Below are positions 44,038 to 53,495 of a stretch of 64,000 nt of DNA, piece after piece. The translations under genes and the position numbers were made by a program. Location: the NCBI RefSeq assembly GCF_042850985.1, contig NZ_AP031415.1, positions 310,001 to 374,000 of the forward strand, given 5' to 3'. Origin of the DNA: Allocoprobacillus sp002160865 (GTDB taxonomy: Bacteria; Bacillota_I; Bacilli_A; Erysipelotrichales; Coprobacillaceae). The notes below the pieces were generated by a model, which worked only from the letters and a program-made list of their open reading frames with translations, ran no database searches and had not been told where the DNA came from. Every line of letters begins with the position of its first letter. The first letter of the stretch is position 1.

Positions 44038-45164
44038 CCTCTCTTTTGTTTACAAGAATCAAAGAGAGGCATATAGGTATAAATATAATCATAATGTTGA
44101 TGCTTATTAATAATAAAATCATTTTAAGTATTAGAAGTTGATTTTTAAAATTAAAAATCATGATGAACAAACATATTGATAAACTTACAATTATGTCTAT
44201 AAGTATAATTTCTTTGATATATCTAAGAAATAGTATTTTAAGAGTCTGCATTGATGAAGAACCATTTGCCTTAAGCAGTGCAAGTTCTTTCTTTTGGTGA
44301 AACAGTTCTTTTGATCGATCATATATAATGAATAGAAATACCATAAGCAAAATAATGAAAGAGAATTGTGATATTTTTTCAACAATACTTTTATTAAATG
44401 TCTTTAGCTGTTCAATTCCTATAGGAGAATATATTGTTAAGTCATTATCAACACGTTTTAAAGCATCATAGACTTCATCTATATTGGCATCTTCTTCTAT
44501 ATTTAAAAGTACCATATATACAGGATAGTCTTTATCTTTAAAATACTCTAATGGAAAATAAATAATGTTTTCCCCACTATTACTATAACGATTCATAACC
44601 TGTTTTTCTAATACAGCACCAATCTTTATGGTCTGCTTTGAATCAGTTTCTAATTCAATTGTAGATTTATGTTTTATTGTTTCATACAGATGGTTTGAAA
44701 TAATGGTTTGACTATCTTTATTCAATGTATCTTTTGTTTTTGAAAAAAGATTGTTGTTGTAGGATTGTACAACCACAGAAATATTATTTATCGTTCCATA
44801 AAATTCATAGAAAGGTGAGACGCTTTTAATGCCGTTAATATTTCTCATCTTATTTATATTCGTAAGTGAGATTGGAGTTGTAAGTTCCTGATATACTTTT
44901 AACTTATCTGATCCATAATATACTCTTATTTCACCGAAACTATTATTCAACAGATCGCTCATCGTTGAATTGTAGTATGCCATGTACATCTGAGTAAAGA
45001 CAGCAATGCTAAGTATAATTGCAGTTATAAAAGATGTATAAAAAGAAGATTTTCGTTGGTGTTTTTTGTTGTAATACTGAATACTTTTTCTAATAACTTG
45101 AGGTGATCTTTTAATAGAAATTCCAGAATTCTTTACATTAGATATTTTATCGTATAACTTGATT
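44027..45164 (-). pseudogene. FtsX/MacB-type ABC permease, truncated at both ends
   Basis: The frame is open from about 45164 with no good start and reads WSIKLYDKISNVKNSGISIK, then a membrane segment (FITAIILSIAVFTQ), an extracytoplasmic domain and two or more C-terminal segments (SFIILLMVFLFIIYD, IILIDIIVSLSICLFIMI). That is the C-terminal half of an FtsX/MacB permease. The start is missing: a small inverted-repeat element abuts the 5' side. The last residues, EVIL and stop, are the lysS-derived tail, so the 3' end was also replaced. No ATPase gene is next to it. It may have belonged to a peptide export system. The longest ATG-started part begins at 44989. Confidence 0.75.
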
Positions 45165-45296
45165 GACCATCAGACACAGGATATAAAATTAAATTTTTAG
45201 AATTTCAAAATTTACTATATTCTCGTAATTAATTGTGCTTGATTTCATGATTTTTCTAAAGACATTATCGTATTCCTGTGTCATGTGGTCAATCAA
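45159..45296. mobile_element. MITE-like element or IS remnant with terminal inverted repeats
   Basis: TTGATTGACCATCAGACACA and GG (45159-45180) are answered by the inverse of TTGATTGACCACATGACACA and GG at 45275-45296. About 94 bp lie between, without an ORF. The left edge coincides with the truncated 5' end of the permease pseudogene, so it may mark the deletion. Confidence 0.6.
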
Positions 45297-45351
45297 AAAT
45301 GATTTTCTTATTTATAACATATTAAAGAAAATACTTCTTTATCTCTGTCCT

Positions 45352-45768
45352 TTATAAATCGAATGCAGTAATAAATAATCGGCTATTTTGTACAATAAGA
45401 ATGATATAACCACCATCTTTATTTTTTATATAATATTCATAATCTTTTGAAAAGTCAGGAAGATATTTTTCAGGAATATTTATTTCTTTAACACATTGAT
45501 TAAAATTTTGTTCTACTTTTTGATTCTTTTGAGCTTGTAATGATATGTTAAGTTCTTGATGGCTCATATCATATACCTCATAATAGACCCCATCGTTATG
45601 AAAAGAACTCTCGGGATATTGGTGATAAATAGAAACAGTTTTATCTGGTAATTTGATATCCCAGTTTTCTACAAAAGAGTTTTGATTTTTGCTGTAGACA
45701 TAAAATAAAGTCCCGATAACTATTAAAACTATAAAAATTATCATTGTCATCACTTTTTTATTTTTCAT
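45352..45768 (-). CDS. Small membrane-anchored extracytoplasmic protein, unknown function
   Basis: A 138-residue protein with an N-terminal transmembrane or signal segment (KNKKVMTMIIFIVLIVIGTL) and a hydrophilic exterior part (WDIKLPDKTVSIYHQYPESS, then EINIPEKYLPDFSKDYEYYI). I do not recognise the family. AAGAAGGATAG precedes the ATG. It follows the truncated frame at 45799 by 30 bases on the same strand and precedes the permease remnant, so it may be part of a broken export or immunity locus. Confidence 0.65.
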   Translation of the reverse strand: MKNKKVMTMIIFIVLIVIGTLFYVYSKNQNSFVENWDIKLPDKTVSIYHQYPESSFHNDGVYYEVYDMSHQELNISLQAQKNQKVEQNFNQCVKEINIPEKYLPDFSKDYEYYIKNKDGGYIILIVQNSRLFITAFDL

Positions 45769-45798
45769 ATCTATCCTTCTTTCTATTTGTTATTGTAA

Positions 45799-45930
45799 TT
45801 ATACTGTAACAGTAATGGATACATTAAATGGAACAATTGATCCATTTTTTTGCGCATTAACCATTGCATCCACAGCTAATCCTTCAAGGCCATTGTAATC
45901 ACCTGATGCATAATCATAATAATCTTTCAC
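45799..45930 (-). pseudogene. C-terminal fragment of an unknown protein, cut by the IS1202-like element
   Basis: The frame continues into the IS end upstream and has no start with a ribosome binding site. What remains is about 43-50 residues (VKDYYDYASGDYNGLEGLA, then a stretch ending VPFNVSITVTV). The 5' part was not found on the far side of the element, so it is lost. No family recognised. Confidence 0.55.
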
Positions 45931-45946
45931 CTTTACAGTTGTCAAG

Positions 45947-47445
45947 CAAATTTGAAAATGTCCTCAAAAATTTTAAACATTAGCACCAGAACGGTGCTTT
46001 TGTTTTGCAAGAAAATTTAAGTAGGAAGCCTGTTTCCAAGGATGATCTATAGGTGGAATATATTTTTTCTTTGGTCTGGCTTCTTTTTTTACTTCATCAA
46101 ATTCTTTTGAATACAATTCATGTTTTGGTATTTCCTGCATGATATATATGTGATCAAGTACATTGACATACAGATTCCCATCAAATGCCTCGATAACCAT
46201 ACAATCTGTTCTGTTCTTTAAATAAACAGATGTTCCATTTTCTGTTACGGGCAAATACAGCCTGTTTTGAAATCTGATACTATGACCTGAATCAATTTTT
46301 CTAGGAGAAAGAACAGCTAAGGTACGATTGATTTTTTCAATTGATGGTTGCGTTTCAAATACCGATTTGGTAGTATTGAGGTGTAGAGCAAACATGTCAT
46401 TGAATTTTTTTAGGTAGGATTTTAAAAATTTATTGGCTGACTCTATATCGGTTATATGAGCACGTCTGAGTTCAACAGGTAAACGGGATTGGAATGTCTG
46501 GTTCATTCTTTCGATTCTGCCTTTGGCTTGGGCGATGCTCGTTGTCCTAATATCAACGCCAAGATTATGACACGCATAGGAAAACTGGGTAAAAGTGTCG
46601 TCATCATCAAAAGCGTTGTTTTTCTTTTTGTATTCAAAGACAGTACGTCTATCGGTATAAAACATGGCAGGAATACCATAGTTGGTCAAAATCTGATAGA
46701 AGACATTATAATAGCCATTTAGCGTTTCCTGAGTATCAAAATAAGCGCCAACAACTTCACCAGTAGCATCATCGACAGCCAAATGAAGATGCCAGATATG
46801 ACCATCAATCCATTCAAAGCTGGAAGCATCCATCTGGATCATTTCACCCATATACTTGCATCTGGGTCTTCTAGGATGAGCATTTTTACTGTCTATGATG
46901 GAAATAGCTTCTTTGATGTCATTTTGAGATTTTTTGGAACGAGTCATTTTCAATTGAGCCTTCAAAGAATCTTTTAATATCTTTCTCGTTTTCTTTCTGG
47001 CTTTAGGGGAAATGATATTTTCATCTCTAAGCCACTTGTTAAGAGTCGTATCACTAATTTTAACATTGAAATCATCATAAATGATTTCACAGAAATGAGT
47101 AAAATTAGTGTCACAATAATGATCGATATAAAGTTTGATAATCCTGTTTTTGATATCGAGAGGTATAGTGGTAGCAGGAGCTCTGCCTCTGTTGCCATGA
47201 ATAAAAGCAGCTTTACCATATTTTTTATATTTAAGGATGAGTCTATTGACAGTTCTGACAGTACATCCCAACTTGATGGCAGCTCTATTTTTATTGCCGT
47301 TAGTTTCAACCAGTTTTTTAATAATCAAATATTTATTTTCTTCATTCATTCTTAATTCAACCTTTCTCATACAACAACCTCCCAATAAAAGTGAGGCTAT
47401 ATCATAACATAGATTTTTGAATATATTAAGACATTATCATATTTG
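45947..47445 (-). mobile_element. IS1202-like (ISNCY group) insertion sequence
   Basis: CAAATTTGAAAATGTC at 45947-45962 and the inverse of CAAATATGATAATGTC at 47430-47445 match in 14 of 16 positions and bracket the transposase gene. IS1202 relatives make long target duplications; I could not find one, so the element or its flanks may have changed. Confidence 0.65.
45973..47385 (-). CDS. IS1202-type DDE transposase
   Basis: A transposase of about 465 residues. The N-terminal HTH reads NRAAIKLGCTVRTVNRLILKY, with the following GKAAFIHGNRGRAP typical for ISNCY/IS1202. Catalytic acids appear in MGEMIQMDASSFEWIDG, PAMFYTDRRTVFEY and KGRIERMNQTFQSRLP. GGGAGG lies upstream. ATG candidates at 47370 or 47349 would also fit. 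The gene is full length, so the element may be active. Confidence 0.88.
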   Translation of the reverse strand: MGGCCMRKVELRMNEENKYLIIKKLVETNGNKNRAAIKLGCTVRTVNRLILKYKKYGKAAFIHGNRGRAPATTIPLDIKNRIIKLYIDHYCDTNFTHFCEIIYDDFNVKISDTTLNKWLRDENIISPKARKKTRKILKDSLKAQLKMTRSKKSQNDIKEAISIIDSKNAHPRRPRCKYMGEMIQMDASSFEWIDGHIWHLHLAVDDATGEVVGAYFDTQETLNGYYNVFYQILTNYGIPAMFYTDRRTVFEYKKKNNAFDDDDTFTQFSYACHNLGVDIRTTSIAQAKGRIERMNQTFQSRLPVELRRAHITDIESANKFLKSYLKKFNDMFALHLNTTKSVFETQPSIEKINRTLAVLSPRKIDSGHSIRFQNRLYLPVTENGTSVYLKNRTDCMVIEAFDGNLYVNVLDHIYIMQEIPKHELYSKEFDEVKKEARPKKKYIPPIDHPWKQASYLNFLAKQKHRSGANV

Positions 47446-47520
47446 AATCGTATTCATCTGAATATTTTTTAATATTAAATTGTTAAAGAAATTAGTATTT
47501 GATATAATGCATTTGTTATC

Positions 47521-47546
47521 GTCCCTCCTGTTTGGAGAGGAGGTGA
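47521..47546 (+). promoter_or_regulatory. 5' hairpin hiding the ribosome binding site, toxin copy C
   Basis: CCTCC near 47524-47528 can pair with GGAGG at 47539-47543, which is the Shine-Dalgarno sequence. The same arrangement occurs in copies A and B. Confidence 0.6.
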
Positions 47547-47553
47547 CATAATA

Positions 47554-47631
47554 ATTTTCGATTTGATAATCTCTGTAATGGCAAGTGTCATTGTTTATTA
47601 CATATGCAAATGGTTAGACAGACATTTATAA
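47554..47631 (+). pseudogene. Fst-like toxin copy C, start codon ATT in place of ATG
   Basis: A 25-codon frame in which the peptide would be a hydrophobic helix ending YYICKWLDRHL, clearly related to copies A and B. In the expected place the start reads ATT. The partner repeat after the terminator (47719-47721) keeps ATG. AUU is a poor start, so the toxin is probably silenced by a G-to-T change; weak translation cannot be excluded. Ribosome binding site AGGAGG, spacing ten. Confidence 0.65.
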
Positions 47632-47670
47632 CGATAACTAGCCTAGTGTTAAGTTCACTATAAAAACCAG

Positions 47671-47731
47671 AAAAGGTAAGGAGTCACGATCCTTACCTTT
47701 TTGCATTGTGATATAACAATGTTCGATTTAC
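47671..47731 (-). ncRNA. Putative antitoxin RNA of module C
   Basis: The minus-strand promoter TTGAAA (47766-47761), 17 bases, TATAAT (47743-47738) would start an RNA near 47731 ending at the bidirectional hairpin AAAAGGTAAGGA / TCCTTACCTTTT (47671-47701). Its 5' part is complementary to 19 of 22 bases (47543-47564) around the toxin C start. Confidence 0.7.
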
Positions 47732-47815
47732 GAATAGATTATAGCATTGAATCTATTCAATTTCAAGTATGAAACATTTTTAACGATATATTCAATATCT
47801 GTTATAAAGATAATA

Positions 47816-48952
47816 TTATTTATTTTCAATGTAAATATTCTTGTATAATATGGCTATGATAATATAAAGAATGCCTACCATTAAAAATATATTTAATCCA
47901 TCAATATTGACATTCATACTAAAGAAAATAAAAGATGCAATAGAAACAATATTATTACCCATGTTAAATATTGATAGTATTGTTGCTCGATTATCATGCA
48001 AATTCAACTGATCAATATAATTGTTTTGTATTCCTGAAAAGATATAATAAGGAATCATAATAATTGTAGATATTATAGACATCATGAATAATGTGACAAT
48101 AATATTGTTTGAGAAATAGAGAATGAGAAAACATATTCCAGCCAGGCATAAAAAGGCTTTAACATGATACTGAGTTTTATTTTTGTTTAATTTATCTAAA
48201 ATCTTTGGTATGATTAGTTGAACAAAAGAGTACAAGAGAATGACTCCGCTCATATATGTTTCATCAATACCCAAAACTTCTAGTTTGACAACATAAAAAT
48301 AATTAATGACAATCATTCCTAATGAAAATAAACTAGAATATGTTGAAATTTTCCAAAAACTAGTTCTTTTGAATAATTCTGTTTCTTTTAGACTGTTCTT
48401 TGTATTTTCTTGATAATGGGATTCTAGAAGAAAAAATGAGATAATAAAAGCTATTAATGTAGAAATAATAGTCAAAATAACGAGTGTATTCATGCCTCCG
48501 ATTTTATAAATGAATGAAAATAAAATAGTGCTTGAAATAAATCCAACAGTGCCATAATTATCAATACTAGACATATTTTTTTCAAAATCTTCTTCTCCTA
48601 GTAGTTGATAGATATAGGCATTCATTGTTCCACTCATAAAGGATATTGCGATACCTTCTAATATTGCTTCTATAACAAAAATATAAAATGAATCAGCAAA
48701 AATAAATTGAATCCTGGCTAGTGTCATAAGTCCCAATGATAAAATAATTGTATTTTTATATCTTATTTTATCAGTAATAAATCCACAAGGAATCTCTGCT
48801 AAACAAGTTGTTAAATATAGAATAATTTGTAACGAAAAAAATTGAGGAATCGTTATGCCTCTTGATGTCCTTAACAAAAGAGCTACAGGAGCATAAAAAA
48901 CAAGACCATTTAATAAATCAATAAGTTTTAAATAAGCTATACTTTTTTTCAC
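47816..48952 (-). CDS. MFS transporter
   Basis: A 378-residue major facilitator with about ten to twelve membrane segments. The loop between segments 2 and 3 reads CGFITDKIRYKNTIIL, a variant of the MFS GxxxDRxGRR motif, and the start (KLIDLLNGLVFYAPVALLLRTSRGI) is typical of small-molecule exporters in Firmicutes. The substrate is unknown. It follows the broken regulator copy on the same strand and could be a target of it. The stop lies after toxin module C in the opposite direction. Codon use is very AT-rich, fitting acquired DNA. Confidence 0.85.
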   Translation of the reverse strand: MKKSIAYLKLIDLLNGLVFYAPVALLLRTSRGITIPQFFSLQIILYLTTCLAEIPCGFITDKIRYKNTIILSLGLMTLARIQFIFADSFYIFVIEAILEGIAISFMSGTMNAYIYQLLGEEDFEKNMSSIDNYGTVGFISSTILFSFIYKIGGMNTLVILTIISTLIAFIISFFLLESHYQENTKNSLKETELFKRTSFWKISTYSSLFSLGMIVINYFYVVKLEVLGIDETYMSGVILLYSFVQLIIPKILDKLNKNKTQYHVKAFLCLAGICFLILYFSNNIIVTLFMMSIISTIIMIPYYIFSGIQNNYIDQLNLHDNRATILSIFNMGNNIVSIASFIFFSMNVNIDGLNIFLMVGILYIIIAILYKNIYIENK

Positions 48953-49025
48953 ATTAATCCACTACCTTCATCTGATTTTAATACAAAAGTATTGTGCTAT
49001 TCATCTTATCAGATTTTGATAGCTT

Positions 49026-49951
49026 TTAAATAGCAAAATCGCTATGGTTGAAATATATTTGAGAGTCATCTTGATATGTTTTTTGAAATTCTTCTAAATG
49101 ATTTTGAAGTTTAAATATGTTTTTGCTGTTATCTAAGTATTCCTTAGCTTTATCATAATTCTTCAACATAGAAAGGCTACAGGCTGAATTATAGTATAGG
49201 TAGGGTAAATAAATGAAATTGTTTTTATTTCTACAAAATTGTATGGATTCTTCACTATAAATTAAAGATTTTGAATAATCTTGATTAATGAGAAATATTG
49301 TACTTATATTATATGAAATTTTTGGATATATATAGTTAAAAGTATCTTCATCAATATAATGATTTCTTTTATCGTTCAAAAACAATAATATGTCTTGCCA
49401 TCTTGAATCATGTAAAGAAAAACAACATAAAGCATAATCAATTAAAATTTCTATTTGTTCCTTTGATAAATAAAATTGAGCATACTTTTTTATGGAATGT
49501 CTTGATAGTTCAAATGTTTGTTCTAATAAATATTTTGCGGTATTAAAATTATGATTGTTTTGAGCTTCAATAATGACAAGGATGTGAGTAGATAATTGTT
49601 TATATTTATTTAATTCTTTTATTTTTTCATTAGAAATGATTAATTGATATAATTCTGGTAATTCATTGAAGTCCCTTTTTAGTCTTATGATTTCAAATTA
49701 TTCATAATAAGTATCTAATTCTATCAATCTTTTTCTTTACTTAATTGTATAACTTGATCAAAGCTAATATTTAATTTTATACAACATAAAACAAGTATAT
49801 CTATTTTTATGTTTTCTTTACCATTACACATTCTATTGAAATGGGAATAGTCGTAAATTCCTTCAATCAATTGAGATTGAGATATTCCTTTTTTATATGA
49901 TTTGTCTAGTATGATCTGCAAAGCTTTTCTTTTATCAAAAAATTCATTCAT
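49026..49951 (-). pseudogene. RRNPP-like HTH/TPR regulator, broken paralogue (copy B)
   Basis: Read with frameshift and stops this matches the intact regulator at 54308 nearly end to end. The N-terminal HTH survives (GISQSQLIEGIYDYSHFNRM), as does a C-terminal TPR part (YYNSACSLSMLKNYDKAKEY). The frame breaks after QLSKEKD, where the intact copy goes on with LLELDAYYDQFE; here a frameshift and a TAA in place of a Gln codon follow. ATG 49951 corresponds to the best start of the intact copy. It is part of a duplicated block with toxin B and a lysS tail. Confidence 0.8.
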
Positions 49952-50094
49952 TAAATAACTATCCTTTTCTTTCATTAAAAGTACTAAAAAAAATTATAAT
50001 GTTTTTTGTTATAAATTGCATTGAAAATAGTTGCATAAGGATGTTTTTAATTGTGAAATATCTTGTATTTGATATAATATGATTGTTATCGTTC

Positions 50095-50118
50095 CTCCTC
50101 TTGAAAGGAGATGGTTCA
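50095..50118 (+). promoter_or_regulatory. 5' hairpin hiding the ribosome binding site, toxin copy B
   Basis: CTCCT (from 50096) pairs with AGGAG (to 50110) around CTTGAA; AGGAG is the Shine-Dalgarno sequence of toxin B. A promoter (TTGTGA, 16 bases, TATAAT near 50076) lies just upstream. Confidence 0.65.
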
Positions 50119-50199
50119 ATGTTATCTGATTTAATAGTTGCTGTCGTGGCAGGATTAATGGTATATTACATATGCAAATGGTTAGACAGTCACTTTTAA
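50119..50199 (+). CDS. Fst-like type I toxin peptide, copy B
   Basis: A 26-residue peptide, too short for usual gene finding: MLSDLIVAVVAGLMVYYICK followed by WLDSHF. One membrane helix and a charged C-terminal WLD tail resemble the Fst/Ldr toxin superfamily, though the helix lacks the Pro seen in plasmid Fst. Ribosome binding site AAGGAG (50105-50110) lies in a 5' hairpin. A downstream hairpin terminator and a convergent promoter over a repeat of the start region complete the type I arrangement. Small membrane toxins of this type depolarise the membrane when overproduced; function here is inferred. Confidence 0.7.
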   Translation: MLSDLIVAVVAGLMVYYICKWLDSHF

Positions 50200-50238
50200 C
50201 GGTAACTAGCCTAGTGTTAAGTTCACTATAAAAACTAG

Positions 50239-50298
50239 AAAAGGTAAGGAGTCGCGTTCCTTACCTTTTTGCATTTGGTACAATGCTATCTGATTTAC
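50239..50298 (-). ncRNA. Putative antitoxin RNA of module B
   Basis: Minus-strand promoter TTGAAA (50333-50328), 17 bases, TATAAT (50310-50305); the RNA would start near 50298 and end at the hairpin AAAAGGTAAGGA / TCCTTACCTTTT (50239-50269). The 21 bases at 50277-50297 match 50113-50133, which spans the toxin B start, in 19 positions, so the RNA is complementary to its translation start and to the shared terminator. Confidence 0.75.
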
Positions 50299-50514
50299 AA
50301 GCAGATTATAACATGTAACCTGCCTAATTTCAAGTATGATTATTTTTAACAATTTTATACAAAAATATTGTAATGCATTCACTTTTGCAATAATTATTTA
50401 TAATATATTAAATGGAAAAGTTTTTTTGATAAGTAGAATTATCATTATGAAGTTTATTTAAATATTGCTAAACTTAGTTATATTTTTTTATCAAATTCAA
50501 ATTATATTGATTTT

Positions 50515-50673
50515 ATCACTATTTATTTCTTGGTTTCATCTGTGGGAACAAGATAATTTCTTGGATAGATTCTTGTCCAGTTAATAACATCACAAGTCTA
50601 TCAATACCCATACCCATTCCACCTGTTGGTGGTAATTCGTATTCCAATGCTTCTACATAATCTAGATCCATTT
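50515..50673 (-). pseudogene. lysS 3'-end fragment (copy B)
   Basis: About 50 codons of the lysS end are duplicated here, reading MDLDYVEALEYELPPTGGMG through MKPRNK and the stop, nearly the same as the native 3' end at 55824-55976. Similarity stops abruptly at about 50673. It has no start and no upstream gene. Downstream similarity continues through toxin module B, so the duplicated block is larger than lysS. The stretch 50674-50744 is AT-rich with GGCATAC repeated twice, possibly an old att flank. Confidence 0.85.
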
Positions 50674-51427
50674 TTATCCATATATAATTTGTAGCTTTTA
50701 TACATATTTATCTTATTTTGTATGCCAAAATGTATGCCACCATTTTATTTATTAAGCCAATTATTCATACCATGTAGAATAGAAACCGGAATAAAACTTC
50801 CAAATGAATCATACATAAGCTGATTGATTATATGAGACATCCATTGAGCTTGAACTTCAAATAAAAAGAATGCTTTTATAGCATGAAGTCCATAGTTATA
50901 GCAATACATTGGCAGATGCAAAACAGCAAATAGTAAACCTACAACTAAATATCTCATAAAAGTGTTTTTAATAGGAAACTTCTTGCCTATAAAACCTCTA
51001 AACAATATTTCTTCCGATAACCCCACAGCAAATATTTGATACAATAAACTTGGAATAGAATCCAATGGCATACTGTTATTGTAAATATAGTATCTTCTAA
51101 AAAACTGATATGCTACAAAGAAACAGATCACAATAGCCATATATATAATTTCTTTCTTCTTATATTTTCTTATGCCTATTTCTTCAAGTCCACCCTTTTA
51201 TATGATATATAAATTGGTAGAAATACACCTAGCAAATATAGTGTTGCTATAGAAAACCACAGCTTTCTTAGATATATATATTCTATAAGAATACAAACTA
51301 TTAATAGTGTATATATAATAAAGATCTGCTTGATATATATAAATGTCAATATAATTTTGTACAAAAATGATCATTTATGATGTACAATTATGTTCCTGTT
51401 CAATATAACTAGGAATACTTCTTAATA

Positions 51428-52186
51428 TTAGGATTCCTCTTCGTTTGGCTTCATATGATCTTTTAACCGATAGGATTTACCCGTTATAGTTACCACATGC
51501 GCGTGATGAAGGACTCTATCTAAAATGGCATTTGCCATTACCGCATCACAGAAAACTTCATCCCACTCACTAAAATTGATATTTGTAGTTAATATCGTGC
51601 TTCTTTTTTCATAACGTCTATCTATCAGTTGAAAGAATAATTTCGCATCATCTTTATTAATTGGAAGATAGCCAAGTTCATCTATGATCAATACTTTATA
51701 TTTGGTAAAATGGCGAAGTCGATCTTCCAATCTGTTCTCATTATTTGCTTTCTTCAATTGTTGAATAAGGTCATGACATTTGATGAAATATGTACTATTT
51801 CTACGCTTTGCTGCGGCGATGCCTATACTTACAGCCAGGTGTGTTTTACCTACACCACTATTACCTAGAAATACGATATTTTCACAATTCTCAATGAATC
51901 TGAGTGTCTCAAAATCCAATATCTGTTGTTTATTAATTGATGATTGAAAATCAAAATCAAAATCCCTTAATTCTTTATGGTGAGGAAAAGCCCCTACTTT
52001 AACCATTGATTTGATCATATTCTTTTCTCTATGATCGATTTCTATTTGGGTCAATTTAATCAATCCTTCAGTAAGGGATAGATTGTTCTTAGTTATGTAA
52101 TCCAATATCTCATCTAAATTTTCATTCATTTGACTTAGTTTCAAATAATTCAGGTTATTTCTTAATTGCATATATGTACTACTCAT
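51428..52186 (-). CDS. istB: IS21 helper ATPase IstB
   Basis: A 252-residue AAA+ ATPase. Walker A is VFLGNSGVGKTHLAVSIGIA, Walker B is VLIIDELGYLPI, and the sensor segment is STILTTNINFSEWDEVF. It activates the IstA transposase and selects targets. Its start overlaps the istA stop by 8 bases, the usual IS21 coupling. Complete. Confidence 0.96.
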   Translation of the reverse strand: MSSTYMQLRNNLNYLKLSQMNENLDEILDYITKNNLSLTEGLIKLTQIEIDHREKNMIKSMVKVGAFPHHKELRDFDFDFQSSINKQQILDFETLRFIENCENIVFLGNSGVGKTHLAVSIGIAAAKRRNSTYFIKCHDLIQQLKKANNENRLEDRLRHFTKYKVLIIDELGYLPINKDDAKLFFQLIDRRYEKRSTILTTNINFSEWDEVFCDAVMANAILDRVLHHAHVVTITGKSYRLKDHMKPNEEES

Positions 52187-53495
52187 TGTATATTTCTCCT
52201 ATCAAATTTAAATTTTCCTTAGCTAGTTGTTTAATTTCATCCGAACTATCTTTAAAACTTACTTCGTATATTTTTTGATAATGCTCTTCATGATAATTGT
52301 ATTTTGACTGAGATATTTGATGAATTGTTATGAGTTTTGTGTTAGAATGCACATGTATATAATCATCAAATATTTGTAGTTTCACTGTTTTACCAATATA
52401 TTCTGGTGGTGCGGAATATTTATTTCCTTTATAGGAAAATAAGCTTTGTGAATCTACTTTTACTGGTTTAATGGTGATTTTATATTGATTTCTTATCTTT
52501 TCTTGTGGTAAGGGGGATAAGAAATCTTTTTCTTTTTGAATATGAAGCTTCGGAATTTTTCCTATTGCACTGTGCACCTGGCAATTATGCCTTTCATTAA
52601 TTTCCGTTACTTTTTCATTCAGTTGTGCATAGTTTAATTTTCCATTATAGGCATATAGTTCATCCCATAATTTCATTGGTGCTTCAACTTTTCCTTTACT
52701 CCATGGTTTTCCGGCAATACATGGTTTCACTACAAAGCCATAATCATTCGCAAATTGTTGAAACTTCGCATTGACCTTTCCACTCGAATATTCTGTTCTT
52801 GCCTCATCCATAACCGTTTTCATATTATCGGTTTTTAAAATGTCAGGCACACCACCTGCTGCTTCAAATGCCTGATCAAGATAATGGAATAGAGCACCTT
52901 GCTTTTTTGTAAGCGAAATAAAATTAACTTTATATCTTGAATAGGAATAAACAAGTGCAAAGATATTTAATTCAATAACTTCACCTGTATTTAAGGTATA
53001 ATGCATATTTTCCTTCCAGTCTAATTGTGCTTCAACTCCCATACCCGTCTCTCTTTTGATTGACTGATGATTTGTAGTACTGTTTCTAACTTTACCATTC
53101 ACTGTCCTGTTTGTTCTGCCATTAAAGTATTTATCGAATTCCTCATGTTGACTGATCCACTTTCTAAAATGTGAAGCTGAGCATTCTAATCCATGAATAT
53201 CTTTTAGATACTGCCATAAAACTCTTTTATAAAAGAAAACTTGAGTATTTTGATTGATCAGTAAGTCATATATTATTTGATAAAATTTATCTAACTTACT
53301 TTTTCTTTCTCTTTTCTTTGGCTTAGTATAACCATTCATATATTTATCTATCAATCTTCTATCGACACCAAGCTCTCTGGCAATCTGTGATTTATTTATT
53401 TTCAATTTTAACTCCTCTACTAATACTTTCAATTTTGGTAAATCAAGCAAGCAATTAATCTCAATACTTGAATTGACTGTTAAATTCATAATCAT
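52179..53495 (-). CDS. istA: IS21 transposase IstA
   Basis: A 438-residue IstA. The N-terminal HTH reads KINKSQIARELGVDRRLIDKY, and the DDE core has EAQLDWKENMHY, ILKTDNMKTVMDE and KPWSKGKVEAPMKLWDELYA. A C-terminal beta-barrel segment includes YSAPPEYIGKTVKLQIF. GGAGG lies before the start. Both transposition genes are intact, so the element may be mobile. Confidence 0.96.
   Translation of the reverse strand: MIMNLTVNSSIEINCLLDLPKLKVLVEELKLKINKSQIARELGVDRRLIDKYMNGYTKPKKRERKSKLDKFYQIIYDLLINQNTQVFFYKRVLWQYLKDIHGLECSASHFRKWISQHEEFDKYFNGRTNRTVNGKVRNSTTNHQSIKRETGMGVEAQLDWKENMHYTLNTGEVIELNIFALVYSYSRYKVNFISLTKKQGALFHYLDQAFEAAGGVPDILKTDNMKTVMDEARTEYSSGKVNAKFQQFANDYGFVVKPCIAGKPWSKGKVEAPMKLWDELYAYNGKLNYAQLNEKVTEINERHNCQVHSAIGKIPKLHIQKEKDFLSPLPQEKIRNQYKITIKPVKVDSQSLFSYKGNKYSAPPEYIGKTVKLQIFDDYIHVHSNTKLITIHQISQSKYNYHEEHYQKIYEVSFKDSSDEIKQLAKENLNLIGEIYNE

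Noticed and set aside
46489..47355. Several plus-strand frames across the IS1202-type transposase
   Set aside because: They are antisense shadows of a full-length transposase with clear catalytic motifs.
45900..47480. Long target duplication of the IS1202-like element
   Set aside because: Flanks of up to about 30 bases on both sides were compared by eye and show no direct repeat.
50515..50673. Functional second lysS
   Set aside because: Only about 50 C-terminal codons are present; there is no start or catalytic core.
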